DNA of 64,000 nucleotides from Plasmodium brasilianum (GCF_023973825.1 NC_090114.1:62001-126000), one strand, 5' to 3'; numbered from the stretch's first letter, positions 26,821 to 41,660 are shown. Made by a program: numbers and translations. The notes: a model not told the origin generated them from the letters alone.

Positions 26821-29160
26821 GATATATAATTTTAAAATTATACTATATTCAGTAAGAACAACAAACAATACTAAATATTATTTTAATTATAAAGGATAAA
26901 ATATTTATTTTATTAATTTTTTATTTATTTATAAAAATATTATTGTATGTACATTATTTAAATGTTTTTTACAACTGATACGAAGAATAGAAACTTTATA
27001 AATTCATTATATAATTTTTATCTCAATGATATTCATAAAAAATTATTTTTAATAAAAATAATATAATTTTTATTCATTCATAAATATACAAAAAATATAT
27101 AATTTGATATAAAACCGTAATTAAATTATTCTTATATAATTCTTTTCCAAAATATATATATATTATATATATATGATTTTTCAATATTTCAAACTATTAA
27201 ATATATGTAAAATATATGAAATATAGAATATAGATTATGTATTATACTGTATAATAAGAGATTAATTCATAAATATAATAATAGTTTTTTATTAATAATG
27301 CCAATTTTAAAAACGCTACTTTTTGGAACAAAAGTTTATTATTGTTGAAAATTTTTTATTATCATAACAATATAATAGTAGTTATAGTAATTATAAAAGG
27401 AAGCATTTTCCACAAATTATGCATTATATTAATTATATAAATTAAATCCCTTATTATATATGATGTATTTAGAAAAATATATTAATAATATACCAAATAA
27501 TATATTAAAAATATATATATTTAAAAAATTATTAAAAAAAACAGAAAAAACGAAGTTATATTTTTTTGTACCATAAGATTGAAAATAATATATTTTAAAC
27601 AATTTTAATATATATCATTATTTCTAAAGGAAATTTTTTTATAGTCATAGAATTAGTTTCTTTTTCTTCTTATATAATTAAAAATATATATTTAGACGAA
27701 ATTTAAATAAAATAAAATATAAGGAGAGAAAAATAGAGATAGGCAGTAAAATTTTTTTAAAATCATTTTATATAATTTCCCCCGTTCAGAGGTATATCAA
27801 GTGAAATATATTTAAAAATAAGAATAATATACACAATATAATATGTACATAATAAGAATAAATATATTTTAATAAAATATATATTTTTCAGTAATATATT
27901 TCTTATAATTTTTGACAGAATAAATTATATTATTATTTATTCTTTTGAAAGTCAATAATATCAGCAACAAATTCTAAAGATAATAATTAAAAAATAAGCA
28001 TAAGTAAATAATATATTAATAAAAATAATTTTAGAAAAAAAATTTATAATTCCTTAATATGTATATACTTTATGCATTGTAATCCTGGGTATCATAATTA
28101 TGAATATACCATATTCAAAGAAATATATTTCTATTATATGATATAAAACTATATATAATTTTGCACTTTAAGAAATCATTTTCTTTAAATTAAACAGTTC
28201 AAAGGATTAAAAAATAATAAAAAATACATATATTTAAAATACTACACTTAAATTACAAAACATAAAAAAAAAATATAAATTAACACTAATATATTTTTTT
28301 GTTTATATATATATATATGTTATTCTGTTGAAGTAATACACGCAAACTCTTATTGGGTTTCTTTTATATTTTTTTTCAAATTTGATAATCTATCACTTTT
28401 ATGTACAGTTAATATATGCATATAAATTATGAGCAAAAGGATTTTAAATATTCATAATAATATACATATAACTTATAAAATATATCACAAAATAGAACTC
28501 ATTGTATAATAAAATCCTCCAATACATTTACTTGTAAATAGAATTTTCCAATTTTATCGATATTCATTATTTCTTAATATTTTTTTGAGCACAATTTTTA
28601 GAAAATAAATCTATATTCGTATAAAATATTTATATTTTTCCTAATATAACAAGTCATATACAGTAAGTTTAATTTCCTAGAAAAATATTATATTTTATCA
28701 TTATTACGTATATATAGCATAAAGTAATTTTTTCTGTATATACATATCTCAATAACCTTTATCTAAACTCGCATCATATCCTTTTTATGTTTGATAAATT
28801 ATATTAATGATGCATAATAATAACACACGTTAGTAAAGAGAAGATACTAAAATTCTATTATAGAATTTTCATATTTATACTAACCATGTAATACTATGTC
28901 TACAAAAAATAATTTATTCATTCACATATTTAATTTTTATCGAAAATAATATATTCTTTATATGGTTTCATATATAATGTACGAAGCAAACCATTATTTT
29001 GCTATTCTACAAATAAGACATGTTTTATTTTTTACCCCTTTTTATAATATAACATATAAATTATGTGCTTTACTATTTATAATATGTTCCCATAATTAAT
29101 TTATATGTGTAGTCTTCGTACATATGCTGAAAAATATAATTCATTGTATAATAGTCATAT
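26821..29160. other. Gene-free spacer upstream of the fam-like pseudogene
   Basis: No gene is seen. The stretch at about 27,290-27,380 resembles 56,880-56,990 upstream of the gene at 56.4 kb. This is a conserved block about 0.5 kb upstream of these fam genes. Confidence 0.45.
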
Positions 29161-29163
29161 AAG

Positions 29164-29460
29164 TAGATATTTTCCAGTAAATGTAATAATATTTGTATAC
29201 AACTGGAAAACTTTAATAATGAGTATTTACCTAGTAAATATCATATGATTAATCGAGAAGGGATACATCTTTTAAAGTATATTAATGAACTACATGAAGA
29301 TACTGAATCTCAAAGGTATATTTTTCCAGTATAATTTTTATTCATTGATTTACTGGCATCAGAATGATCAATATCTGAAGCTCTACAGTATACAAATTTA
29401 TTATTTTATTTTTAATAATTACATTAACATTTTTTGCAATACTTTTCATGTTTCATTTTG
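29164..29460 (+). pseudogene. Relic of a gene with a C-terminal membrane span (PIR-like?)
   Basis: A frame open from 29167 to a TAA at 29332-29334 encodes peptides including CNNICIQLENFNNEYLPSKY. After a frame change, 29382-29460 encodes STVYKFIILFLIITLTFFAI. Both parts line up with 58,700-59,024 at the same offset (29,527 and 29,532 bases): NNSCSKL followed by KKVYGTYKFYKHV, and SSIYTFISLFPILILLF. The layout of cysteines, charged body and single C-terminal span suggests a PIR-type gene. I cannot confirm that family by sequence alone. Confidence 0.45.
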
Positions 29461-32400
29461 TCTAGTACTGTAAATTAATTTACTCCAAAGTGCAAATGTT
29501 CCACTGCAACCCTATAATAAGTTACATCAAAATATTACAGTTTTAATAATGTTGTATATGTAAATATGTAATTTATTTAATAATAGCTTATATCATTTGT
29601 ACTTTGATTTATGATTCAATAAGAAAAAATGAAAATATGTATATGAACAATATTTCCCAATAAAAATAAATAGTTCTGTAAAAGATAAAACTTATTCAGC
29701 TGATATTAAGTATTATATAACATGTACCATACAAGATTGTAATTTATAAATGTTAAATTATATAAGTGTTTATGCATAAAAGAAAGTATCCTAAACAATT
29801 TAGCTGAATTGTATATTAAAAAGAACAATAAAAAAAAATGTTAGAATAATTTTTATTAATAATAACACTACATATGCAATGGTACATTCGTATTATTCTA
29901 ATATTACTATAAAAATTTCACCCATAAAACCCATGTAAAAAATTTTGTAACGTAAAAAAAAAAATAAATGAAATTAAAAGAAAATATTTTACGAAAAACT
30001 GTGAGTGCTGCAGACACATAAATATAAAAAATAATTAAGTTCAAATGGTTAAACAATATCCAAATTATTGTTTAACATTAACATATTTAGGATACATGGT
30101 GTTTCATATATGAATCCATTCATACAATATATATAAAAGAAATATAGCAAAAGGTACAAATCAAGAATTCAATAAATATAATGTGATCAATAAATGCAAT
30201 AAATAAAGAAAATAATAATGAAAATTACATAAAAATTCTTAATATTAATAATATGTTATATATTAATTTAGGATTAATACATATATAATAGTTTTTATAC
30301 TATGATTATTAAATTATAAGAAATAATATATATTAGGGATCTCAATTATTGAAGGATGCATACTATAACAATAGAATTTTATAAAGAATGAATTATGCAT
30401 AGAACAATCTTATTTAATCCAACCACATTAAATGGTACTGATTAAAGCATAAAAATGATATCATATAATTTACACTACAATAATCTGCATAAATATAAAA
30501 TATTGCTTTATTCGTTAAAAAACTTATGAAAATAAGTTCCTTTTATAATATGATACACCATATATTTATCTTTATAACTTATAAAATATCAGTAAAATTA
30601 AGATATACTTATCTTAAAAAAAATTATTTTATTTTATTTTTCATTTATATTATTATTTTGAGACTTCTTAAAATATAATATTATGTTAATAATTATGAAC
30701 TCTACATTGAATAACATTAACTATAAATTTAAATATATAAGTGCCTTTTTATTATAATATATACCACAGTTTTTATATTGTGTTTTTTTTCATATTAAAT
30801 AAGAAAAAAGTATAAATTGTTATTTCAACTTCATTATCCTAAATGTATTTACACTAATATATTTTTTTTCGTTTCATTCTGTAATACTTTTTATACGTAT
30901 AACATTTCTATTAGCGTATATTATGTTAAAGTTCTACATAAAAATATATTTATTTTTATATTAAATATTATATTTTATATAAAAAAAGCAAATAGTATGT
31001 TCGTAATATTAGGAAGTAAACTTTATTAATTCATATGAATTCTTATTACTTTTGTATTATTTTTAAATAAAAAAAAATATATATATATAAATTAAGTTAC
31101 TGTACAAAAAGTGTGAATATATATTAAAAATATAAAAACAAATATATTAACAAAGAAAAAAATTATATTTTAACATATTTATAAAATAATAAAACAAATA
31201 TTTTTTTTTATAAATATTTTAAATACAATTTTACGCAGATTTTTTCAAATTCTTTCAAAATATTTCAGAATATCATACTATGAATTTTGTTACCCCATAT
31301 TAAATCATATTAATTAATTCATCATATATATTATATTTACATATGTATAATATATTCAAATACAGAAATATAAATAAATAATACTTAAAAACACGATAAA
31401 TTATTTTTATTTATAATCAACTGTATGTTGTTATTAAGTAACTTGTTTAAAAAAAAAATAAATTAAGTAATATATAAGAGATTATAATAAAAATAACAGA
31501 AGAACGAAAAACTAAATTTTATATAAATAAATTAAAGAATATAAATAAATTAAAATAAAACATTTTAATATAAATGGCTTACTAAAGATAACCACAATGG
31601 CGTTATTTTATATATGAAGCAATTAGATACAAAATTTTATCGTTAACATATATGTTTTTTTATAATTTTAAGACTATTCAATATTTCATATATATAATTT
31701 GCATATATAACATTAATATAAGAAATAATATATATAATTTGTAATAATCTACGCTGTTATTTATAAATTTAAATTGTTATTCAATTTCATTTAAATATTC
31801 GCGTCTTAAAATGTATTATAAATAATACATGACCTTTTTCATTTTGTATACTAAATAAATATTTATTATTATAAAAAAGTTATTTTCTTTTTGTTAAATG
31901 GATAAACAAACAAAATAAAATATAATATATTTTTTTTATTTACTTATTAGTATAGTTCTATCAAAAATTTCAGAAAAATATTAATAAAACTTTAATATTT
32001 TTTGTTTTATCGAATATAATATATTATTCCATGTACATTCAATTATTATGTTTTTATTTTTTTATTTCACTTCTATAATTTATTTTACATTTTTCTAAAC
32101 TATATTATATAAATAATTTTTCTATAATTATCTTTTAATATTTTTTCATATTTTGGATAGGTAGCCAATATTATTTTCATTATTTAATACTCCTGAATAT
32201 ACTTTTAATTAATTATATGTTTGTCCAGTAGAAATAGTTCTTATCTAAAAGGCATAATAGCCTAATACAATAGAAAATATATGTATAATAAATTATACCA
32301 TACTAAATCTATTCAGCAGATTAGTATACACCATAAATTAGAGATTTTTTGATAATATATATAAATATAATTCTAAGTGTTACAAATAAATTTTAATGAT

Positions 32401-33125
32401 AAGAACTTTCTACAATTATAGAAACAATTTAGTATTATATATGTATTTAATTAATTCTCATTCGTATATACAACATAATAAATATTAAAAAATTTTAAAA
32501 AAACAATTACTGCATTATAATATCTTATATACAAATTAAACAAAAAAAATAAGTTCAAAAAAAAGGAATAACAATAAAATCAGCACTAATAATGATTTTA
32601 TTAATAGATTATTTATTCCATGAGAAACGTAAGAATAAAAGGAATTATTTACATTAATAAAAGTAATAACATTTATATATATTCGTCTATAATAAGGGAA
32701 GAAGAACAAATTCCAATACGTATATTAATGAAATTATTACAGAATAACCTTAATACATGTATTGACGTAAATTTACGTAATGTTTTAATGTTAGTTATTT
32801 AATTTCTTTTTCATAAAAAGTATAAGAATTACAAATACAAATATATACGTAATTTTCATTTAATTAAAAAATATGATCAAGACATATCTCCAGTTGTAGT
32901 ACACTTATTTAAGGTAAAAAAAATTATGACGTGTATAAAATAAATAGTAATTCATTCAATTTTTTTATAGTACATATATAAATCTTTATGTAAATGATAA
33001 TTTTATAATTTCATTTTTTCATGATATATTAATTTGAAATTACAATATTTATAAGTAAAAAGATACAAATTTTTATTTATATTTCAGATATTTATACACG
33101 ACTACTGGATTAATGTACAATCATT
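29461..33125. other. Spacer upstream of STP1
   Basis: No gene is visible. The stretch at about 30,690-30,775 (ACTATAAATTTAAATA and nearby) resembles 60,210-60,295, about 2.4-2.5 kb upstream of the second STP1 start. It probably contains the STP1 promoter and 5' untranslated region. Confidence 0.5.
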
Positions 33126-35719
33126 ATGGAAAATTGTTTTACTTCGGTAATATTCATTACTTTTTAAGATAAATAACTTTATTCATGAATCATTTACATA
33201 TGATAGAGGCATAATACTATGAAAATCAAAATTGATGATTAAATAATTTCTAATAATTCTTTTGAATATAGAATTCGAGTGTTCATGGTTTTACAGCATT
33301 AACATACCGTACATATCCACAATTTCAAATAATTGGAGCTAACATTAAATCTGAAATTTCTTCTTTAAAAAGAAACAACAATAAAGAAGAATTTAGAGAT
33401 AAATGTAAGCAATTGGCTGATTATCTGATTAATACAAAGCCTCCGTACTCATATATTAAAGAATATATTTGGAAAGGAGCAATCAAGACTTGGTACAAGC
33501 AGTACTATACAGGGTTATCTCAACATGGCGGATGTTTTATGATTTTAAATCAAGATGAAAAGGAACTTTTACAATTAGTTTATGATGCAGAAGATTTCTG
33601 TGAAACAAATAAGGAATATATGGATGAACTACGTCCTTTTAGAGTAGGTAATAGTAGTACATACAATTGTAATAATGATGATAATTGCATAAGTAAATGT
33701 AAGGAATATAATGAATGGATAATAGAAAGGAAAGGACATTTTAGTGCTAAGAGAGAAATTCTTCATAAAGATTGCACAGGAAAAAAAAAATTATACCAAC
33801 TTCTAAAAAAAACATGCAATATACAGAATTCTAGCACATTTACTAAAATTATTGAGTGCAAGTCCTCGGCTCCAACTATACATATTGGAGTTCCAGAAAA
33901 AAAAGAAGACGAAAGTTCGTCGGCAGAACAGAATTCACCTGAATCTCAAGAGCAATCTCCATCAAAATATAAAGCTTCGTCCGAACAGATAACTCCAGTA
34001 GAAAGACCACCTTTAGTCGAAACTCTGTCTCCAGGAGAGATGGATACAGCAAACGGATTGATGTCATCAAAGGAACAGAAACCTCAGGTTGACATAGCAT
34101 CTCATTCCAAAGATCCAACTCTTGTAACTCAATCTAATGAAACTATGGAAACACAACCTATAAAAGTTCTACAATCACAAAATCCTGAAGATTTTAAAAT
34201 TCCGCATGCACAAACAACATTTCAGCATCAGGCAACACCAGAAAAAACTGATAAAATTATTCCTTCCAAACCTTTTAAAGCATTAATTAATGGCTCTCCT
34301 CATTTTCATCGTAAACTCCCTAAAATTACAGGTACCATTAATACTACTTATTTTTCTTTTTTTGAAATAATTACAATATATAACATATATATCTAAACTC
34401 ATGATACAGAATCAGCAGGAAATATCTCTGATAAATATATATCACCTATATTAATAAGCATTATTATTATTATTATTATATTTTCCCTTTTTATTAAAGT
34501 AATATAAAACTAAATTTGTAAAAATATTATATACTTTGATTACTGCAATTCACCATTTTATAAATGCTCCTTCTTTATATTTTAGCATATGCCATTGATT
34601 TTTTTAAAAAAAAAAAAACATATTAAACGAAAACATTTGAAACTACTGCGAATATTAGTACCTTCATATCCTGGCAGAAAAAATATGTTTTTAACATATG
34701 ATAACTTAGAACCCTCAACATATAATAATGAAGAAAACATAAAAAAAATAATAATAAATGAGCAAAAGTTAGAAACAAATGTAAAAAAAATAAAGAAAAA
34801 GAAGGATGTGTCAAAAACTATTATTGAAGTACATATGGAAGTACTAGAAGAATACAAAAATGAAGTATGGGAATCCGATATAGGCGAATTTTTAGCAATA
34901 TGTTTAGAAGAGTTTAGACAAGAAAAATATAATTCCCATCATAATTTAAAAAATGATGAAATAATAATAGAAAATAGTAAGTGTAGAAATGATACTGATA
35001 AAAAAAAAATTCTATGGAACAAATGGGCAGAAAGACATAAAAATCTCTCTGAAAAATTAAAAAAAGAATACTGGTTTAATAGCTTGAAAAATGAATGGAA
35101 GAGTGAACGAGATTCCATAAAAAGAAGTAAAATATTAGAGAAAAAACTTTCAAATAAATATAAAAAAGTTCCATCTTCAGAAATAGAGAAAGATGCATGG
35201 AAAAAATGGATATCAAAGAAGGGTATAGTTATAGGACAATATATAGAAAAGGATTGGCATAAGTTAATGACGGAAGGACTGAAAAATATGATAGATGAAT
35301 GCGTAAATTACGAAACTAAAAAGGATATGACAATAACAAATTTGGAAGAATTGAAGAAAAAAGAATATGATGAAGAACTATATAAATACATAAAAAAACA
35401 ATTACTACAAAAACTGTGCATACTTGTACTTATGATGGTATTAGAAGAATGCAGAAAAGAGGAGAACATAGAAAATAATGAATCATATTTGGATAGTTCT
35501 ATATATGAATGCAAGATAGAAAAAAATTCATATGTAAAATCAGAAATTATAGAAGACATAAATGAAGATAAAGGAAATGTTTTGGAATACAGGGAAAATG
35601 AGGAAATTTATGAGAATAAAGGGAGACACACTTTTATACAAGAATTGAATGATTGGATAAGAGAAGATAATACATATATAAATTCTATAAAAAATAAGGA
35701 CTTATCAGAAACATCCTGA
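33126..35719 (+). CDS. STP1: STP1 surface antigen, complete four-exon gene
   Basis: Four exons splice cleanly: 33126-33146 (MENCFTS, donor GTAATA), 33272-34331 (donor GTACCA), 34410-34498 (donor GTAATA) and 34586-35719. Phases are 0, 1 and 0, giving about 767 residues. The N-terminus has ten cysteines (4, 52, 95, 117, 140, 146, 150, 175, 189, 203), with HGGC at 92-95 and DFCE near 115-118. Residues 205-355 are a Pro/Ser/Gln/Thr-rich, low-complexity linker. Exon 3 is a membrane span at about 372-389 built on six ATT codons. Exon 4 is a 377-residue lysine/glutamate-rich tail with about nine tryptophans (for example LWNKWAERH, AWKKWIS). This domain plan matches STP1, a relative of SURFIN whose tail resembles tryptophan-rich cytoplasmic domains. 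The protein is probably displayed on the infected cell or parasite. No signal peptide is present, as usual for the family. Confidence 0.9.
34460..34480 (+). repeat. ATT trinucleotide tract in the STP1 transmembrane exon
   Basis: Six ATT codons followed by ATA encode seven consecutive isoleucines in the membrane span of STP1 exon 3. A three-base unit changes span length without breaking the frame. Confidence 0.85.
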
Positions 35720-38700
35720 TATAAAGTAGGATGATACATCCTATATATAGATAAGGACAAATTCAAGTGTATTCGAAAGATACTTTATTGAAGTAAAAAG
35801 ATATATATATGAATGAAAATTTTTAAACAATTTAACACTTAACGGAAAAAAAGAAAAAGAAAAGTTCAAAGGAATATATAAACATAAAAAGTTTATGGGA
35901 ATAAGAACAATGAAATAGAGTAACATAAAAAATATTCAAATTATATATATATTTTTTTAATTTTATAAGAACACATATAATAAAATCAAACAGAAATTAA
36001 AATATTTATATCGAAGTATATAATAGACATGGTAAAGAAGCTAAAAATAACAAGAAAAAATCAATCGTTACTAAATTTTTATTCTAAAATACATAAAAGA
36101 AAAAAAGTGAAAAATTTTTTATGTTTATACCTTGTATTATATGCATAGTCTTCCATTTATCGTTATATTTAAAAAAAAAAAACTTATTATAACATTAAAG
36201 CAATGCTATATATTCAAATATTATGTCATTTTATAGAAAACGCTTTTATTAAAAGAGTGTATTATATGTTGTTTTTTTCATATAGTTATATATGACAGTT
36301 CAGAAACTTACATGTCTGTCTATATTAAAATGTAAAAATAAAAAGAAAGAATATTTTTAAAAATTCATAATATATGAATTGAATTCTTATATAATACTCT
36401 AATAATACATATGTAATTTGTTCACAGATTTATATTTTATTTATTTATATATTTGTTCCCCTATACTAATTTTTGTATATTGCAATTCTCTATAATTAAC
36501 AATTAAAAAGGTTCCTTTTAAATATCGTTTACAGCTCTTTTTTAATTAATATACTTTATACGCTTTGCTTAAATTAACGTATTACTTTATTTCGTAATGT
36601 CACATTTTTTTAAATTATAATATTATCTAAATTTGAAAAACATTATAGACGAATATAAAATTATTGTGCGTTACTATAGTAATCCTGTTTAAAAGTCAGT
36701 GCAACTAGAAATAATAAATATGTGTAACTTTGTTTTCATATGATATAAAAATATAATTTTTATATATCAATATCTGCTGACACAAAAGTAACCATAAAAA
36801 TCATAATCAAAAATAATATTAGACCACTTCATTAAAAATTACAATAAATAATAATATTTTAATTATAGTGTTCTTTGAAATATATATTTATCAATTCCGC
36901 GTAAACGTACAAATAATTACTACAAATATGACTTCTTATGTGTAATGTTCCTTTTCTATAATTTTCATCCTATATTCAATTAAAATAATTATATAAAAAT
37001 ATAGAAATATTCAAATTGTTCTTTGATTTATCCATAGTATCTCATATTTACATATGCTTCTGTAATAACCTTCGAAGTCTAGTATATAATTATAATTCTG
37101 GTAATATTATTTGATAGAATATTTGTATAAAACTCGTAAAATATTTTAAACAGTTTTTATAAATTCATAAATCATTTTTATTATAATATATAATCTAAAA
37201 AAATTTTTAATTTATCCATATTTCAATTTATTATAAACAATACAACAATAAATATATAGGTTATTATATGATATAAAAAAAATGAAACAATTGTAATAAA
37301 TTTCATTTCGATATTTCTTCTCAAATTTTTAAGTAAATAAGTATCGATATTCTCAGTTTTTACAATGCTTTTAATTAATCAATTACCATATAAAATATAA
37401 TTGATTCTAATTCAATTAATTATTTTTTTTTTAATATAGTTGTAAATGTAAAAGTAAAAAAATACATGATCACAATAGTTTATTCCATATATATGCTTAT
37501 ATTATATTCATAGAAAAAGATATTCTATTCAAATAAAATAACATTTAATATTAATAATATATATATAAATATATATGTTTTTCATTTAAACAATAATTAG
37601 AAATATTTTCGCTCTCATAAAGAATTTTCTATATATGATGTTATTATTATCTTTAATATATAAGTATGCATTTATACAAAATGATATATTTATGCGTTAT
37701 TTAAGAGATTAAAGGATATATTTTTAAATTCATTCTATTATTGTAACTAAAATATATATTAAAGGTATATTATGAATTTGATTAGAAAATATGAAAAATC
37801 AAATTTAATATGTGAATTTTATTTATTAAATTTACTCGAAAATGGTTGACAGCAGAAACATATTCTTTAAATTGTTTAACTAAATGGTAAAAAAAAATAG
37901 ATTAAATTTTGGATTATACCTTATTTAAAAATATATGACAAATATAAAAAATATTACGCATTCACAATTTATATATTAAAACAAAATATTCCTTAACATT
38001 TATTTTGTTTGAAAATTGTCATTATTTTTTGAAGAAATTATTAATTAATATAAACTTTATTATTATATACCTTTTAAATTATTTTAACAATTTACATCAT
38101 ATATTTATGGAATGTGTGTAAAGAGCACGAATATGTAATTCTTTATTTACGAATATTTACATGTTTTTACAACTGTATATATTTTTTTTCATTAGGCTTA
38201 ATTAAAATTTTTATTTTTACCCCAATATAATGTATTTTTCTAAATTTACTATTACGAGATAAACATAAAAATAAAATTAAATTTCGACATATTAACTAAT
38301 AATATCTGATTAAATTCAAATCATTATTTTAATGATTCAATGACATAGGATATGTGTAAAATTCGTAATATATTTATATAAAAATTTTCAATATAATATA
38401 TATAAAAATAATTTTTAAATATTAATTAATAATTCATTTAATCATTATAATAATGCGATATATGCTTTTAACTCTTTAATTGCAAATAATTAATTTTATA
38501 AAGATAGTAATCTATTATAGATCATTCATATTATTATATGATATTTTTTTTTAAAAGTAAATAACAAAACATGCGTATATACACATGTATCGGAACAAAA
38601 CACTTTCAGTATATTTCATTAAAAATAAAAAAAATCACGTTCATTTTTACCCAAAAAATAACAAAAAATATTTTTAATTTAGTCAATATATAATAGTTTT

Positions 38701-39120
38701 ACTCTGGAATATTAAAAATTTGAAAGTACAGTATTTTATAATTCAAATATGGATTAATATCCCATTTGAAAACAATTATATAAAATGTCCTATTAGACAT
38801 GAATTATAATATATACACATATATTTTTCATATTAGTCCATTGACATAATCACATGTATTTACTAATTCATAATGTATATTTAATAACTCTATAATAATT
38901 GCAGTATATACATGTTTAGAAAAAAGAAAAATTTTAAATTCACAAAAACACTAAGAACATATATTTTAACTGTTGTATTCTAAAAATACCATATGTATAT
39001 GGGTGCAATTATAAAATATAAGAAATTATGGGAATGTTTATTACTCATAGTAATAAGGATGTTACATATATCAGTTCATGTTGAAGATTACACAAACTAA
39101 CATATTACTTATTATAGATT
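35720..39120. other. Spacer between convergent STP1 and fam genes
   Basis: No gene is seen. This holds the STP1 3' flank on the left and the 3' flank of the minus-strand fam gene on the right. The last 150 bases resemble 8,230-8,390 downstream of the other type A gene. Confidence 0.5.
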
Positions 39121-40104
39121 TTACCTTTTCCTGAACTTAATTTCTTGATATTTTTTTACTTTTTTATGGTGGTAAAAAATTCCTAATATAATGGTGATAC
39201 CCAGTATTAGGAGAGGTATACAATAAATTATATAAATTAGAAAAGGTTTAGTTATAAAAGTCCAATTTATAGGAGTTGGACTTCCTTTTTTCGTAACATT
39301 GACACTAGCTGTATGCCACAAAAAGTCTAAATTGAGTTTCCCCAAGAAAGCACGTAAGGGACTTGACCATTTAGCTCCATGTGTGTTTTTCAGTACTTTT
39401 AGCAATCCCCCAATAATTCCATAACCACAAGAAAAATCTAATATTATTGAGATTAATAAAAACAAGAATAAGAATAAAGGTAAACAAATTCGTACTTTTT
39501 TTTTTTTAAATATCATTTTTCTGAAAAACTTATTAGTAATAGTTCTGTTGTTTTGAAGAAAATCTAAGTAATCTAATTCTTTGAATATTTTTTTTTCTAT
39601 ACGAGAATATGATCTTGTTTCAAACATAAAAGATTTATTTTTCATATGTTGCTTATGACCTCCTTCATTCACTAATGCCCTTCCATTTGACTGCTTTTTT
39701 GTTTCTGTGGTTTTTTCTTCATTATTAGATATGTACCTTTTGTCGTTTGATACATATTTTGGTATATATTCTTGTAAATATACAGCACATGATTCCTTAT
39801 CGTGTTTATATTTTGCTAGTATTCTATATGTGCTTGCATCTATTTTTTTTTCAATCTTGTAGTTATCAACCTCAGACATCTTAAATATACTCTAAAAAAA
39901 ACAAAGTAAACATTTGTTATTTAATGAACGAAATATTTTATGCTAAAAAAGCTATTAACAAAAATAAAAAACTAAAAATGGTAATAACCAATATATTTTC
40001 AAATAATATTTTCATACTACGTCATTTTTAAAATGGTATGTTTCGGATAAAAGTATCAACGCATAAATTTTAATACGTAAAAGTATCATCATTTTTTTTT
40101 CTAT
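39121..40104 (-). CDS. fam-l/fam-m exported protein, type A (probably fam-m), altered start
   Basis: Exon 2 (39891-39121) follows TTTTTTAG and is fully open. Exon 1 aligns with the 29-codon family exon at 40104-40018 (donor GTATGA), but its first codon is ATA. Two consecutive ATG codons at family positions 5-6 (40092-40087) could start a 25-codon exon 1, giving about 281 residues. In family numbering, the PEXEL-like RILAK is at 48-52, a LDYLDFLQNNRTIT block lies between, and membrane spans are at about 160-179 and 242-265. The tail FYHHKKVKKYQEIKFRKR is nearly the same as in the gene at 8.4 kb. I list it as coding because everything after the start is open and the in-frame ATGs leave the hydrophobic signal whole. 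It could equally be an early pseudogene. It forms a doublet with the dead type B copy at 42.7-43.6 kb. Confidence 0.8.
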
Positions 40105-41334
40105 GATATAGAATTTTAATACTATAACTTATTCAAGAAAGAATAAATAAACAATAGTATAATATTTTTTTAATGTTAAAAAATAATTTATTATATATTT
40201 AGTATTTTTTTCATTTTTCTTTTATGTATTTATGATGCGATAAAAAAAAAGTACATATAATATCATTAACAGTAGACACAAAGAAAAATATCTTTAATTA
40301 TATATAATAAAATTTTTATCTTTATTTTAATTTTAAAAAATTATTTTTTATTAAAAAAAATAATTTGAATCATTTATAAATATTCAAAAAATATAGTTTA
40401 ATTATTTAATGTGGAACAATAATTAAATATTTTTTTATTGATCACTTATAAATATGTTAAAATAAAAATAAGTTTACTGAATATTTCTAAACATATATTT
40501 CATGCAGTAGCATATGGAATGTAGAGAATATAGGTAATGAATTTTCCTTGTATTTAGATAATAACCAATTTTAGCAATATTTTTATTTTAATAATTCTAA
40601 TTTTAAGAACCCTTTGTTTTCAAAAATTGGAAATTAATGTTATATAATATAAATTATTATAATATTCTAATAATAATAAGGTTAAATAAAGCATAGTTAC
40701 TACAACAGTTTATATTATACTATATTAATTGTGGCGCTTTAATTATTTAATAAACCATAATGTATTTAGAAAAATATAATTTACTAGATATTACAAATTA
40801 TATAATTTAATATATATTTAAAAATTCAATAAATGAGAATTTTTTATTTTTGTATAATAATTTTTGTAAATTACGATTTTAAATTAAGTTTAATTCATAT
40901 TACTTGTAAATGAATTGTTTTTAAATTCTACTATATAATTTATTATTTATTTCGTTTTCTAAATAAATAAATATATATATATATATATACTTAGAAGAAA
41001 TTTTAATATTATATAATAAAATAAAAGTAATAATATATATTAATACTTGCATAACTGCATAATTATTAGGATATCATTGTTTCAATAATATATTTTTTTA
41101 TGCAATAAACAATAAAAACACATATATTTTTTCTTAATATTTTATTACATTAAGCACATATAAGTAAAAACTATAAAATAGAATTAATTGAGGAACTACG
41201 TAATAGTAATAATAAAATATTAAAATTATGTATAAACTTATGTATTACAACAACATTGTCATAAACCATATTAATAATAACACTCATTGCATTTTATAGT
41301 AAAAACAAAATTACACTAATTTGTGTTGAACAGT

Positions 41335-41660
41335 TCTTAGAAATAACTTGAATACTATCCCGCGCATCTAAACCAAAAATATATTTGTATATATGAATTG
41401 TATATAAGAAAACAGTTTGTGTTTTTTGTTTTATTTTATTTCATTTACAAAATGAGAATTTTAATATATGTGAGTTCTTATCAGTGAATAGGAACTATAT
41501 GTATCATTTTGCATTCTTGAAATAATATTAAATCTTTACTTATATATTTATAAAAGACCATAAACATAGTACAAATATATAAATAAATACCTACATATGA
41601 TGAAATGCTTGTATAAAATATATATTTATTTCGATTACTATTGATGATAATTTAGAATTT
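41335..41660. promoter_or_regulatory. Conserved upstream block, second copy
   Basis: Counterpart of 10,630-10,960: TAGAAATAACTT, a GC islet (TCCCGCGC), then TAAATAAATACCTACATATGAT. The islet is about 1.25 kb and the TAAATACC element about 1.48 kb upstream of the type A exon 1. A shorter version of the second element appears near 45,010, about 1.45 kb upstream of the type B relic. Confidence 0.35.

Noticed and set aside
34582..35559. Minus-strand Ser/Phe-rich open frames
   Set aside because: Complement of the lysine/glutamate-rich STP1 tail exon; the composition is what its antisense would give.
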